Virus record (IMG/VR): IMGVR_UViG_3300043418_000072
Coordinates: 62,001-126,000 of that record
Length of the DNA: 64,000 nucleotides
Reading direction: 5' to 3' (one strand)
Origin: a virus
Part shown: piece after piece, positions 23,273-31,821 of the stretch
Layout: each line of letters opens with the position of its first letter
Numbering within the stretch: the stretch's first letter is position 1
Position numbers and translations under genes: made by a program
The notes under the pieces: generated by a model
What the model saw: only the letters and a program-made list of their open reading frames with translations
What the model was told of the DNA's origin: nothing
Databases searched by the model: none

Positions 23273-24113
23273 CTTTAATCTTGTTATCCCTTACCCATTT
23301 GCCAAAGTGTACGCAATGGTCTTCGTATCGGTTCATGGCTTTCATTAATGGAAAGTAATTGCCTTTTTGTAATTCAGCAGTAGCAACATCTTCTTTGAAC
23401 ACTGTTTCTAGTGTCTCAAAGATAAACCGTCTGTCGGCACTTGCATTGCTATTGTAATAGAATTGTGTGATCCAGTCAAACCCGTATTCGCTCTTAATGT
23501 CATGTGGAATAACAGTATTAACCATAACCATTCCGTCACGCCCGTATTCAACAAACGTAAACGGGAAAATATACAACCACCAACCAGTAGGATGTGTTTG
23601 CAAGATCCAGCCATCACCTTGGTCCATCTGGATGTCACCTAAGTCCACTTGCTTTGACAAGAATGGATGGATACCATTTTGATGTACGTGCAACAGGTCT
23701 GCTTCTGCGTCCATTAACCAAAGCCAGCTACCCTTGCTCGTACCCTTGCAACTGTGGCTATATTCCAGCGCATCTTCAGCAGCTAGGTCTTGTACCCATG
23801 AATGATCGGGTTCCACAAAGTCCTTGAACACTAACCCACTACGCCCAACTTGTGCAGTTCCGCAGGTTAGTTTCTTGGGATTGTTTAATGGTGTACCGTC
23901 TACTGCCCATTTAAAGTCATGAAACTTACAATAGACTTCTTGTACTACTTCTCCGGGTGAGTGCATTGGGTACATGCGATGCGGACAAAATCTATGAAAC
24001 AAATTAGCAACTGTGTCTGTGCCTTGATTGAGAATAACTTCGGGCGTAACAAAGTTGCCTGCGCTCATCGCAGACTTATGCGCATAGATTTTTGGTATAT
24101 TTTTAAACATCAT
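23265..24113 (-). CDS. Rieske non-haem iron oxygenase, copy 1
   Basis: 282 residues from the ATG at 24113, overlapping the stop of the small membrane-protein gene. Rieske [2Fe-2S] ligands are C43-P-H45 and C62-K-F-H65. A mononuclear iron site is suggested by D139, H142 and H149 in DLLHVHQNGIH, plus the late EDVATAEL. It is shorter than ring-hydroxylating alpha subunits (about 430). It is a paralogue of the protein at 27406-28227. The substrate is unknown; the location among deazaguanine genes suggests a base or a sugar. Confidence 0.88.
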   Translation of the reverse strand: MMFKNIPKIYAHKSAMSAGNFVTPEVILNQGTDTVANLFHRFCPHRMYPMHSPGEVVQEVYCKFHDFKWAVDGTPLNNPKKLTCGTAQVGRSGLVFKDFVEPDHSWVQDLAAEDALEYSHSCKGTSKGSWLWLMDAEADLLHVHQNGIHPFLSKQVDLGDIQMDQGDGWILQTHPTGWWLYIFPFTFVEYGRDGMVMVNTVIPHDIKSEYGFDWITQFYYNSNASADRRFIFETLETVFKEDVATAELQKGNYFPLMKAMNRYEDHCVHFGKWVRDNKIKDE

Positions 24114-24286
24114 TGATTCCAATGCTTTATCACGCCCGCTACAATAAAGCAGTTGGTTATGACGTAGCACATTACGATGGCAGTTCGAATGCAGGCAATA
24201 CGGTCTGCTTCTGCATCCGAGCTGCCTGCTTTTTCTCCTAGGGCCTTAGCCCATAGATGCCAAAATTTACGCAAATAGGTCTTCAT
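24110..24286 (-). CDS. Small membrane protein nested between QueD and Rieske genes
   Basis: 58 residues from the ATG at 24286 (MKTYLRKFWHLWAKALG). An amphipathic charged N-terminal half is followed by one membrane helix (TAIVMCYVITNCFIVAGVI). Proteins like this recur in T4-like aquatic phages. It overlaps QueD by 20 bases and the Rieske start as ATGATG. Function unknown. Confidence 0.65.
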   Translation of the reverse strand: MKTYLRKFWHLWAKALGEKAGSSDAEADRIACIRTAIVMCYVITNCFIVAGVIKHWNQ

Positions 24287-24767
24287 TCCATTCACGGTGG
24301 CCGTCACGGTATGCCATGTTGCTTTGTGTTTCACGAACTTCCACGCGGTAACACCACAAACGAGCTGCTTCATGTGGGCCCCACATTTCTGGAATGTAAA
24401 CACCATTCACATACTTGTACAGCATGTCACTTAGTGCTTCGCATCCTAGTGCAGGCAACACAACAATCTTGGCCATGCCCTTCTCTTGTAGCAGTTTGAA
24501 TGTCTCCATTTCTGGATCATCTTGTGCAACGATAAGAGTGTGGTCAAATTGATCTTCGAGTGTCTTCTTTAGTTCTTTAAGTCCACCGTAATCAGCGGCC
24601 CAGTTACGAACGTCTAGGTCATTAGTTCCAAAATAGAACTTCATGCTAAATGCGTAGCCGTGAATCTTATTGCAGTGCGAGTCAGCACGCCATTGTCTGT
24701 ATGCAACAGGAAATGCGTTATGGTACTCTTTAGTACTTGTATATTTGTATTGAACGGGTGTCGTCAT
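24267..24767 (-). CDS. queD: QueD-like 6-carboxytetrahydropterin synthase with altered zinc motif
   Basis: 166 residues of the PTPS/QueD T-fold. The catalytic Cys32 precedes HGY at 36-38, where typical QueD has HGH. D59 and H76 (QFDHTLIV) match the catalytic pair, and VRETQSNMAYRD is the C-terminal Glu motif. Its product, 6-carboxytetrahydropterin, is the QueE substrate. The replaced zinc His is notable; other His residues (H31) could compensate. It starts the run of genes down to QueE and follows a short intergenic hairpin. Confidence 0.82.
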   Translation of the reverse strand: MTTPVQYKYTSTKEYHNAFPVAYRQWRADSHCNKIHGYAFSMKFYFGTNDLDVRNWAADYGGLKELKKTLEDQFDHTLIVAQDDPEMETFKLLQEKGMAKIVVLPALGCEALSDMLYKYVNGVYIPEMWGPHEAARLWCYRVEVRETQSNMAYRDGHREWNEDLFA

Positions 24768-24777
24768 GCTTATTCTC

Positions 24778-24801
24778 CTATGTTAAATTTTAGCATAGGC
24801 A
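24778..24801 (-). promoter_or_regulatory. Possible promoter/hairpin before QueD
   Basis: A 61-base gap holds CCTATG/CATAGG arms around CTAAAATTTAA and an extended -10-like TATGCTAAAAT on the - strand. The -35 match is weak. It may be a promoter for queD to queE or a terminator-like hairpin for the PP-loop genes. Confidence 0.35.
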
Positions 24802-24828
24802 GCAGAATTTGTATAGCGGGATGATGCT

Positions 24829-25677
24829 CTAAAGGCCGCTGAACTTATTGAGTAGTGTATCTCTATTTATAAAGAACGCTTGGTGCTCTGGGTTTTTACC
24901 TAACTTACTCAAACTCTTTTTAATAATAAATTCAAGTTCGGGCAATTGGTAAAAGTTGAAAAAGGATGATTGTATTTTTGATCTGCAGAGAATACCATAC
25001 AAGTCAGCTTTTGCTATTTGGGTGTTCTTAGTTGTGTCAAGCTCCCTAACCAGTGCAGCAAATAATTCGGGAGTGTATGAGAAAAATGCACCGGGATGCT
25101 TAGATCCGTGTACCACATCTAAAAAATAATCGTGGTCAGTTAACTCAACTAGGTCGCCAATGGGTTCGTAAAAAGTAGATGAAACATGAACCGGATCGCC
25201 GTACCCTGTTAATACACAGGCGTTGGGCAGTAAGTCTGCAACAATGTTTACAATCAAAGAACGGTCAAATGGCAAACAATGTTTATGGGCATGTGCAATA
25301 AGCATTTTAACTAATTCAGTATGCTTTTCTTTCCCGCTAAAATCTAATACTAGCGGGGTTAGGTTATTATCTTGGCAGAATTTATAAGCATACCAATTCT
25401 CTGATTCAACATAGTCAGCAGCCACTATCACCGGAGTGAACGCGATACTGTTTCTAACTAACACTTTAGCCACAAACTCGCTATCAAGGCCGCCACTTAA
25501 ACACAGGTGCAGGTTGGCGTACTTGTCTGCAACCAACTGTGCAGTATAATCAGCAGCATCATCAAATGACATTACCGCCGGGGTCGCAGTTGTTTCAAAT
25601 GCAAACGGTGATGTTATATTCCCGGGGCTATTATTTTCTAAGTTAATAGATGCCCACTCATTGTGTCCAATTTTCAT
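24829..25677 (-). CDS. PP-loop ATP pyrophosphatase superfamily protein, copy 1
   Basis: 282 residues. The PP-loop LSGGLDSEFVAKVL is at 61-66. A conserved KHPGAFFSYTPELF segment at about 193-206 is shared by all three tandem paralogues. Enzymes of this superfamily (asparagine synthase C-domain, QueC, ThiI, TilS) adenylate a carboxyl or carbonyl group for attack by a nitrogen or sulphur donor. No glutaminase domain and no QueC zinc motif are seen. It is the last gene of the three and is 61 bases from QueD. Confidence 0.8.
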   Translation of the reverse strand: MKIGHNEWASINLENNSPGNITSPFAFETTATPAVMSFDDAADYTAQLVADKYANLHLCLSGGLDSEFVAKVLVRNSIAFTPVIVAADYVESENWYAYKFCQDNNLTPLVLDFSGKEKHTELVKMLIAHAHKHCLPFDRSLIVNIVADLLPNACVLTGYGDPVHVSSTFYEPIGDLVELTDHDYFLDVVHGSKHPGAFFSYTPELFAALVRELDTTKNTQIAKADLYGILCRSKIQSSFFNFYQLPELEFIIKKSLSKLGKNPEHQAFFINRDTLLNKFSGL

Positions 25678-26528
25678 CTCAACAGTAACTTAATCAATTG
25701 GTCTTTGTGCCACGTGAGTGCAGGGAAGAAACTATACATACCTACGCCTGCAAATTCCGCTAACTGTTTCCTAACTGCTAACGAAATTGGTAGTGTTGGA
25801 TTCGTGTCCTTGGGTTTGTACGGAAGACTATACAATTCAGCCTTGCCTGCAGATTCGCTTACGTTGACATTAAGCGACTTTGCTATTGCAAGGAACAGCT
25901 CTGGTGTATATTGGAAAAATGCGCCAGGATGTACGCCGGGCTGCATAAACTCGGTAATAAACGAAAACCACTCAATGTCGAATATCTCCCCAGCTGGCTG
26001 ATAGTAGTCATCAGTGTGAGCCCCGATTGGACTATCGCCCACTAACAGTTGGCCGCCTTTGTTGCTAACGTATTCAGCTAAGTAGGATACTATGTTAGTT
26101 AGCCCCGACACTTGCTTCAGGTCTTTTGCAATTAATCTAAACTGGCGTACCAGCCTTGGATCATTCTCAATAAAGGTGAGTATAACTGGTTCTATGTTGT
26201 GTAGTTTGCACCAATGTAATGCGCAATGAGTTTCAACGTTGTCTGGCGTTATTGCAATTATTGGAGTAAACGAGATACCGTTTCGGAATAATACTTCAGC
26301 AACATAGTCACTATCAAGGCCTCCGCTCATTGCTAAGTAGAGATTGCTACATCGATCATTAATTAACTTAGCAGTATAATCGGCGGCCTCATGGAATGTT
26401 AATGTATCGATGACCTCTGTGTGATTAAAGCTCATACTAACTGTTGACAACCTAGGGTGCTCGACTGCTATTAATGTAACTGAATACCAGTTACTGTGTC
26501 CAGCATTGATCGTTACTGAGTGCGACAT
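25674..26528 (-). CDS. PP-loop ATP pyrophosphatase superfamily protein, copy 2
   Basis: 284 residues. The PP-loop MSGGLDSDYVAEVL is at 68-73, and HPGAFFQYTPELF begins at about 200. Its sequence is close to copy 1 throughout (for example EAADYTAKL versus DAADYTAQL before the loop). Four-base overlap with copy 1 and 16-base overlap with copy 3 show one operon. The reaction is unknown; sequential amidation or thiolation steps are possible. Confidence 0.8.
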   Translation of the reverse strand: MSHSVTINAGHSNWYSVTLIAVEHPRLSTVSMSFNHTEVIDTLTFHEAADYTAKLINDRCSNLYLAMSGGLDSDYVAEVLFRNGISFTPIIAITPDNVETHCALHWCKLHNIEPVILTFIENDPRLVRQFRLIAKDLKQVSGLTNIVSYLAEYVSNKGGQLLVGDSPIGAHTDDYYQPAGEIFDIEWFSFITEFMQPGVHPGAFFQYTPELFLAIAKSLNVNVSESAGKAELYSLPYKPKDTNPTLPISLAVRKQLAEFAGVGMYSFFPALTWHKDQLIKLLLR

Positions 26529-27406
26529 AGTATTTTTAAAAATTCTTCTCTATCAGGGCATGGAGCAAAATCTCTGGCACCCCAATTCAATGGTACATGT
26601 GCGTGTGCCCATTTAAACAAATCGTTATACTCGGGGATAGTCTTGGCTATATAGTTATGAGTAAAGAACTCGCACCCGGTTAGCTTAGGACGAGGCAGCA
26701 AATCAAACAGACGCCATTTGTTATCCTCAACAGGCTGAGAAGTGTCCCAATGATAAATTACGCTTGCAAGCATTTCCGGAGACCAATAAAAGAAAGCCCA
26801 CGGGTGCTTGTTTGGGTTTACTATCTCTATATAGAAATCGCTCTCGTCAAACATAAACCCACGAAAAGTTTCCGCAAATTCACGATCTGCTTTAACAAGT
26901 CGCAATTTTGGATCAGGGTAATATGATGGTAATGCGCCAGTTACTAAGTATCCACCTAGACGTTCAACTTCATTGGCTACTAAGTTAACAGTTGCGCCGA
27001 ACCAACTGATACCTTTAATTCTTCCTACTGTGCGCTTACCGTAATCTATAAATTCAAACGGGTCTACTTCAAACTTAATAAGTTCAACATCATTTTCAGC
27101 ACACCACTTATCGGCGTACCATTCGCCAATCATGAGATAACCTTTACAAGTCATCATAATGGCTTTGAACGGGACTCCAGCAGCTTTAAAGCTCTTTGCT
27201 ACATATTCGCTATCGCAACCACCACTAAGTGCAACGTAGATATTTGGGTACATTGCATAGATTTCCTTGGCAGTTGAAATAGCTATTTCTTCCAGTGGCA
27301 GTATCTTATCTGCTTGCTCTGTGAATTGTACAGTTAAATCCTCATCACGAATACGGCGAGGATTTCCGCCAAACGAATAAGTGAGCCAGTTGTTTCTACA
27401 GTACAT
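26513..27406 (-). CDS. PP-loop ATP pyrophosphatase superfamily protein, copy 3
   Basis: 297 residues, the most divergent of the three. The PP-loop LSGGCDSEYVAKSF is at 61-66 and the shared motif is KHPWAFFYWSPEML at about 200. Its N-terminus (MYCRNNWLTYSFGGNPRRIRDED) differs from copies 1 and 2. It starts at the stop of the second Rieske gene, so the Rieske and PP-loop proteins are expressed together and likely act in one pathway. Confidence 0.8.
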   Translation of the reverse strand: MYCRNNWLTYSFGGNPRRIRDEDLTVQFTEQADKILPLEEIAISTAKEIYAMYPNIYVALSGGCDSEYVAKSFKAAGVPFKAIMMTCKGYLMIGEWYADKWCAENDVELIKFEVDPFEFIDYGKRTVGRIKGISWFGATVNLVANEVERLGGYLVTGALPSYYPDPKLRLVKADREFAETFRGFMFDESDFYIEIVNPNKHPWAFFYWSPEMLASVIYHWDTSQPVEDNKWRLFDLLPRPKLTGCEFFTHNYIAKTIPEYNDLFKWAHAHVPLNWGARDFAPCPDREEFLKILCRTQ

Positions 27407-28227
27407 TAGGTGTTTGCTTTATACCAATCATAGAAGTGCTTGATGTCTACTTCTAGTGGGTCGAGAGTTTTTGATGGTGTTCTGTATTTATTGTTTAGCG
27501 ATAGCCGATTAACTGCATCTACGTCTTCGTCAAATGTGACTTCTGCTACCTTAATAAAGTTTTCTCGCACATGCTGCGGAGTAGACTCATTAAACAAGTA
27601 ATGGATGTATACTTCATACCCATAGTCGGTTTGTACCATTTCGCTAAAGTACAAGCATCCTGGTTCCCACTCGATATGAGTGAATGGGTAAATGAATAGC
27701 CACCATCCGTGTTCATGGTGCTGACAAACCCAATCACTACCGTATTCAGTTTGCAACTTGTGTATGTCTACGTAACTAGTTAGCAATGGGTGAATCTTGT
27801 CAACGTGTAGCAGATCCACGTGCATTTCCATTTGCCACTTCCAGTCACCGGTTCCTGTTCTGCGTGTACTGTGACTATAGGTAAACGAATCGTTAGCCAA
27901 GTCATTGACCCATTTTGCGTCAGAGGGTTCCTGCCAGTCCATAAACATCAGCCCACTTTTGCCAACTGTAAGATTACGGGGCTTTAAACATGCCGAGTTA
28001 TTAGTAGGCGTTCCGTCATCGTTCCATTGCCAGCCATGTAGCTCGCAACGCATATTATCTGCAACGCCAGCTGGCTGCAAAATAGGAAATCCGCGATGCG
28101 GACAGATGTTAGTAAATGCTTCGAACTGTTGGTTAATAACAAACTTGTTAGATGCAAAAAACTTATTATCTTTTAAACTATCCTTGTGCCCAAAAAGTCT
28201 TGGCACCGGTCCTTTAAACAAATCCAT
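27406..28227 (-). CDS. Rieske non-haem iron oxygenase, copy 2
   Basis: 273 residues. Rieske ligands are C42-P-H44 and C61-E-L-H64. The mononuclear iron motif is D138-LL-H141-VDKI-H146 (DxxHx4H), with FDEDVDAVNRL supplying the late Asp. Paralogous to the protein at 23265-24113 through motifs such as HGWWLFIYPFT. No reductase or ferredoxin gene is in the window, so electrons must come from the host. The substrate is unknown. Confidence 0.88.
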   Translation of the reverse strand: MDLFKGPVPRLFGHKDSLKDNKFFASNKFVINQQFEAFTNICPHRGFPILQPAGVADNMRCELHGWQWNDDGTPTNNSACLKPRNLTVGKSGLMFMDWQEPSDAKWVNDLANDSFTYSHSTRRTGTGDWKWQMEMHVDLLHVDKIHPLLTSYVDIHKLQTEYGSDWVCQHHEHGWWLFIYPFTHIEWEPGCLYFSEMVQTDYGYEVYIHYLFNESTPQHVRENFIKVAEVTFDEDVDAVNRLSLNNKYRTPSKTLDPLEVDIKHFYDWYKANT

Positions 28228-28552
28228 GTTCTACTCTATCTTGTACTTCTTTTAAATTATGTGCAGTTACATTATCCATGAACTTGAGCAAGAACATGCT
28301 TGCTGTTGAAGCATCATCTCCGTGAAAGTGTATGCGGATACCACCGGTGCCGTTTTGATGATAGTGGCACCACTTGGCTTTACCAAATGCAATGTACTCT
28401 TTATCTATTTTGTTGCCACGGTGATTGTAATAGCTGTCAACTTTCTTACGGCCGCCAACTAGCTCGCACCACTCAATGAGTTCAGTAGTCATTTCCTTAA
28501 CGTCAATCCATACTGCATAGGTTACAGTGCATCCTGGTGGTAGTGCAATCAT
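28214..28552 (-). CDS. Unknown 112-residue protein
   Basis: Mixed alpha/beta protein with His-rich turns (CHYHQNGTGGIRIHFHGDD), possibly metal-binding. It overlaps the second Rieske gene by 14 bases and the upstream unknown gene by 4, so it belongs to the Rieske/PP-loop transcript. It resembles its upstream neighbour in containing an Arg-Gly-rich loop before an acidic DD/DED pair (GIRIHFHGDDAS versus GTRVFFPDEDT), which may mark paralogy. Confidence 0.65.
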   Translation of the reverse strand: MIALPPGCTVTYAVWIDVKEMTTELIEWCELVGGRKKVDSYYNHRGNKIDKEYIAFGKAKWCHYHQNGTGGIRIHFHGDDASTASMFLLKFMDNVTAHNLKEVQDRVEHGFV

Positions 28553-28896
28553 TGTTTAAGTATCCGTTCGTTAATGATCATGTCCATGATAGACTCAATT
28601 CTACAATTCTGTATTAGGTGCCCGTATACTATGCTAAACATCAGGATAGTGTCTTCGTCTGGAAAGAATACTCTAGTACCTGTATTGCCACCGGCGCGGT
28701 TGCTATAACTAGGCTTGCACCCAGGGAACTGCACTAGATAGGATACAGTGCCCCACGACGTTGTGCTACTCGGGATAACTGCTCCACGAGCACGTAGGTA
28801 CTCAGCTGCCTCTTCTGTAAGCTCAAACAAGTCTACAGGATAGGATCCGTTCATTATTGTGATCTGCTTGCTAGATATTTTTGCCATTGTATCCAT
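28549..28896 (-). CDS. Unknown 115-residue protein, possible paralogue of 28214-28552
   Basis: Contains NRAGGNTGTRVFFPDEDTILMFSI, matching the Gly-rich loop plus acid pattern of the downstream gene. A start three codons later is possible. It overlaps the cupin-like gene upstream by 43 bases. Function unknown. Confidence 0.6.
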   Translation of the reverse strand: MDTMAKISSKQITIMNGSYPVDLFELTEEAAEYLRARGAVIPSSTTSWGTVSYLVQFPGCKPSYSNRAGGNTGTRVFFPDEDTILMFSIVYGHLIQNCRIESIMDMIINERILKQ

Positions 28897-29312
28897 GTGC
28901 CTTTACTAAGGAATCCCCATTCGCGACGCTTACGACCTGGCATAAACAGTGTCCAACATTCAATACTGGGATCAAGCTCAATGCGATGATAGCTATTGGC
29001 TTTTGCACTACGGAATGATCCAGCACCACGCCATGTTGCAATCTCGCCAATCTTGTGACCCTTGCTGTTAAACTGAGGTTGCCATTCCCAGTACCCGCCC
29101 TTTAAGATAAGAGTTCGGTAATTCCAAGGATGATCATGCACGTCATCGGGATCTGACTTAAGAAACTTGTGCAGAAAAATGTTAAAGGGGAAATTCTCAC
29201 GGTCTTTAAGAAATACATAGTAACGCTCTAAATAGGGTTCGTTGTTTACACGGTCCATAACAATACGTTTGCGACCGTGTGCTTCAAGCCAGTTGAGAAT
29301 CCACTGCTTCAT
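28854..29312 (-). CDS. Cupin-like protein
   Basis: 152 residues from the ATG at 29312. The segment DDVHDHPWNYRTLILKGGYWEW is cupin motif 1-like (HDHxW), and SYHRIELDPSIECWTLFMPGR is motif 2-like with a second His. The fold binds a metal and a small molecule. It could be an oxygenase or isomerase working with the downstream Rieske proteins, but only the fold is supported. Confidence 0.65.
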   Translation of the reverse strand: MKQWILNWLEAHGRKRIVMDRVNNEPYLERYYVFLKDRENFPFNIFLHKFLKSDPDDVHDHPWNYRTLILKGGYWEWQPQFNSKGHKIGEIATWRGAGSFRSAKANSYHRIELDPSIECWTLFMPGRKRREWGFLSKGTWIQWQKYLASRSQ

Positions 29313-29320
29313 AGTTGGCT

Positions 29321-29536
29321 TTACTTGCAGGTGTCTAAAAATTGATCTAAACGCATACACGCTTCGTCAAAGTCTACGCCCCAGACATGTGCGTAAATAA
29401 TACCATCTTTAATTTGCATATCAAATGGTACCATACCGTTAAATCTAAAGTCACTAGGCATTTCAGTTGTGACCATAAACTCGTTTAATACCTTTGCACG
29501 ATTGATCAGTGCTGTTGTCATGTCTGCGGCGTTCAT
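29321..29536 (-). CDS. Unknown 71-residue protein
   Basis: A small protein (MQIKDGIIYAHVWGVDFDEACMRLDQFLDTC) with an alternating beta-helix pattern. It lies between the FolE gene and the cupin gene. Function unknown. Confidence 0.6.
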   Translation of the reverse strand: MNAADMTTALINRAKVLNEFMVTTEMPSDFRFNGMVPFDMQIKDGIIYAHVWGVDFDEACMRLDQFLDTCK

Positions 29537-29545
29537 GTTGTTTCC

Positions 29546-30247
29546 TTAGCGTGGTGCAAACTCTTGTTGCAATTTGATGTTGTCAAAGAACTCTTTCTTT
29601 ACGCTTGCGTCTTCTTTAAAGGCTCCGCGTAGTACTGTGGTCTGAGTAAGGCTAGAGTGAGCCATGATACCACGATTCTCACAACACCCGTGGGTAGCTT
29701 GAATATAAACTGCAACGTCCTGTGATCCAGTTGCAAGTTCAATCTCACGAGCGATGTCCATACACAGTTCTTCTTGTAGTGTTCCACGTCTTGCGCACCA
29801 CTGCGCAATCCTGGTATACTTCGATAATCCGATGAGTTTCTGTCCAGCAATAATACCAATGTAAGCCACACCTGTAACAGGTTGGTGATGATGGCTACAC
29901 ATGCTCTTAAGCTCACTGCGCACAACCAACATTCCGTCGTATGCGCCATCGCTATCATTGGGAAACGCAGTTGCGCTAGGGCTCGCATCGTACCGCCCAG
30001 CCATAATTTCGTTGTAGTACATTTTTGCAAGACGCCTTGCTGTGCCTTTTGAGTTCGGATCATTTTCACGGTCAATCAATAGTGTGTCAAGTACTTTTTC
30101 AAATGCTTCTGCTGCTTCGCTAATCAATGATTCTTTTTCTTCTTCGCCAACATACTCACTAATGTTGTCGCCTGCCCAAAAGCGTTTATTGTCTGCTCGC
30201 ATCTTGTCGCGAATAACTTGTGATAAGTTTTTACTTGTATCTGTCAT
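29546..30247 (-). CDS. folE: FolE-type GTP cyclohydrolase I
   Basis: 233 residues. Zinc and active-site motifs are MCSHHHQPVTG and ATHGCCENRG; IGLSKYTRIAQWCARR matches the GTP-binding core. It converts GTP to dihydroneopterin triphosphate, the entry point to both folate and 7-deazaguanine synthesis. Here it feeds QueD and QueE. Located between the cupin-like and the short DegT genes, with one base separating it from the latter. Confidence 0.95.
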   Translation of the reverse strand: MTDTSKNLSQVIRDKMRADNKRFWAGDNISEYVGEEEKESLISEAAEAFEKVLDTLLIDRENDPNSKGTARRLAKMYYNEIMAGRYDASPSATAFPNDSDGAYDGMLVVRSELKSMCSHHHQPVTGVAYIGIIAGQKLIGLSKYTRIAQWCARRGTLQEELCMDIAREIELATGSQDVAVYIQATHGCCENRGIMAHSSLTQTTVLRGAFKEDASVKKEFFDNIKLQQEFAPR

Positions 30248-30248
30248 T

Positions 30249-30875
30249 TTAGTCCTTGATAGTGATTGTTCTTAGGTCTGGGTACTCAACGGTTACTGGT
30301 TTGGGTTTATTAACCTTAACTCCTTCAAGCAATGCAAGTCCTTGTACTGCTTCTTCAGGTGTAGGCTTATAATGATACCCAACTCTAAACTCTTTCTGAG
30401 ATTCCCATGGTTTAATATTTAGGTCGCGTCCATCATAGCGCATTAAAATTAACGCATCATAGGCCGCCTTGTCATCTAGTAGTATAGCACCTCCGCGACC
30501 AATATGTAAAGGCTTTGTGTGCCCAAAACTCAAACATTGAATTTGCCCCGGATGATACATGTTTTCTTCCAATCGTCTAGCACTATCCCAGATTCTAGTT
30601 TTTCGAAACTTGTATTCGCCTACCCATTGTGCAGGTGACCCAACTTCGTAGTAATATTGAATATTGAGTTTGTGCATCAACATCGGAATACTCAAGTATG
30701 TAAATGGGGTAAATGCGCAAAACTCTACCTTGTCATATCTCATACAAAGTTCAATTGCATGTGTGCAGCAATCGGTCATGATTGCATAGGGTGCGCCGGT
30801 AAATTCTGCTAACGCAATTTCAAATTTCTTAATTTTATCAAACACGATTCTTGTACCAGTTATATGCTGTGTCAA
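30249..30875 (-). CDS. Short DegT/DnrJ-like PLP protein
   Basis: 208 residues, little more than half of a normal DegT aminotransferase (the one at 1558-2667 has 369). The PLP-lysine motif is kept as SFGHTKPLHIGRGGA, and FTPFTYLSIPMLM and DSARRLEEN align with the domain's earlier motifs, but the C-terminal small domain is missing. It may be a natural short form or a decayed one. It overlaps the galE gene end by 38 bases. Confidence 0.7.
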   Translation of the reverse strand: MTQHITGTRIVFDKIKKFEIALAEFTGAPYAIMTDCCTHAIELCMRYDKVEFCAFTPFTYLSIPMLMHKLNIQYYYEVGSPAQWVGEYKFRKTRIWDSARRLEENMYHPGQIQCLSFGHTKPLHIGRGGAILLDDKAAYDALILMRYDGRDLNIKPWESQKEFRVGYHYKPTPEEAVQGLALLEGVKVNKPKPVTVEYPDLRTITIKD

Positions 30876-31821
30876 TGATGTTTTTTATACTGCTGTTAAT
30901 TGGATACCATCCCAATACTGAGTTAGCCACAGATGGATCTGCTACTAACAGGTCTGGATCACCCTGTCTACGTGGACCATACTTGACTGTAGTTAATCCG
31001 TATGTTTCGTAAACGTAGTCAACGATTTCTTTGTTACTGTACCCGCTACCGGTACCTAAGTTAAACACATGATGGCCAGCAATAGTGTCTGGGCCATAAT
31101 GGATAGCAAAGAACTCTGCTGCCTTAGTGTGTGCCACAGCAATATCCCAAACGTGTACGTAGTCGCGAACGCAGGTACCATCTAATGTGTCAAAGTCGTC
31201 GCCATTGATAGTAACTAATCTGCCGCTTAGGCTTGCTTCAATTGCTCGTGCAACTAGATGTGTTGCATCGGGCTCTTGCCCTAAGTCACCAGTTACTGCC
31301 GCGCCAGCAGCATTAAAATATCTAAAGCAAATGGTGTTAAATCCATATGCGGAACCGTAATCCTTTAGCACTTGTTCAACGATCATTTTAGTTGAACCGT
31401 AAGGGCTAATTGGCTGTAAGGGGCTGTTTATTGTTATTGGTGATTCTTTGGGAACCCCATATACGCTGGCGCTACTACTAAACATAATAGTAGGCCGCTT
31501 TGGTAAATCCTTTAACACATCCAGCATCTTAATAGTCTTACTAACGTTGTTATCGTAATACTCTGCTGGATTTGTCATGCTTGGGCCAACTAGACTAGTG
31601 CCTGCACAATGCACAATAATGTCTGGTTGCAGCATGATGTACATGCTGAGTGCAGCTTTGCTAGCAAAGCAATTGATCAAATGACCGTCAATGTCCTTGA
31701 CAGTGTGTTCACGGTAAACAGTGTCAACAATGTGTACAGTGTAGCCTTCTTGTTTGAAAGCTCGAGCAACGTGACTACCAATGTACCCACATCCGCCAGT
31801 GACAATAACGGTCTTTGACAT
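30838..31821 (-). CDS. galE: UDP-glucose 4-epimerase GalE
   Basis: 327 residues. The NAD loop GGCGYIG is at 9-15 and the catalytic pair is Y141-GST-K145; the middle region GTCVRDYVHVWDIA and the C-terminal SVLGWYP are GalE-specific. It interconverts UDP-glucose and UDP-galactose and so supplies sugar for DNA or surface glycosylation. It probably works with the glycosyltransferase at 32865-34043. Confidence 0.92.
   Translation of the reverse strand: MSKTVIVTGGCGYIGSHVARAFKQEGYTVHIVDTVYREHTVKDIDGHLINCFASKAALSMYIMLQPDIIVHCAGTSLVGPSMTNPAEYYDNNVSKTIKMLDVLKDLPKRPTIMFSSSASVYGVPKESPITINSPLQPISPYGSTKMIVEQVLKDYGSAYGFNTICFRYFNAAGAAVTGDLGQEPDATHLVARAIEASLSGRLVTINGDDFDTLDGTCVRDYVHVWDIAVAHTKAAEFFAIHYGPDTIAGHHVFNLGTGSGYSNKEIVDYVYETYGLTTVKYGPRRQGDPDLLVADPSVANSVLGWYPINSSIKNIIDTAYNWYKNRV

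Noticed and set aside
24829-27406. Canonical QueC among the PP-loop proteins
   Set aside because: All three lack the C-terminal CxxC zinc motif expected in QueC and have a shared motif not seen there.
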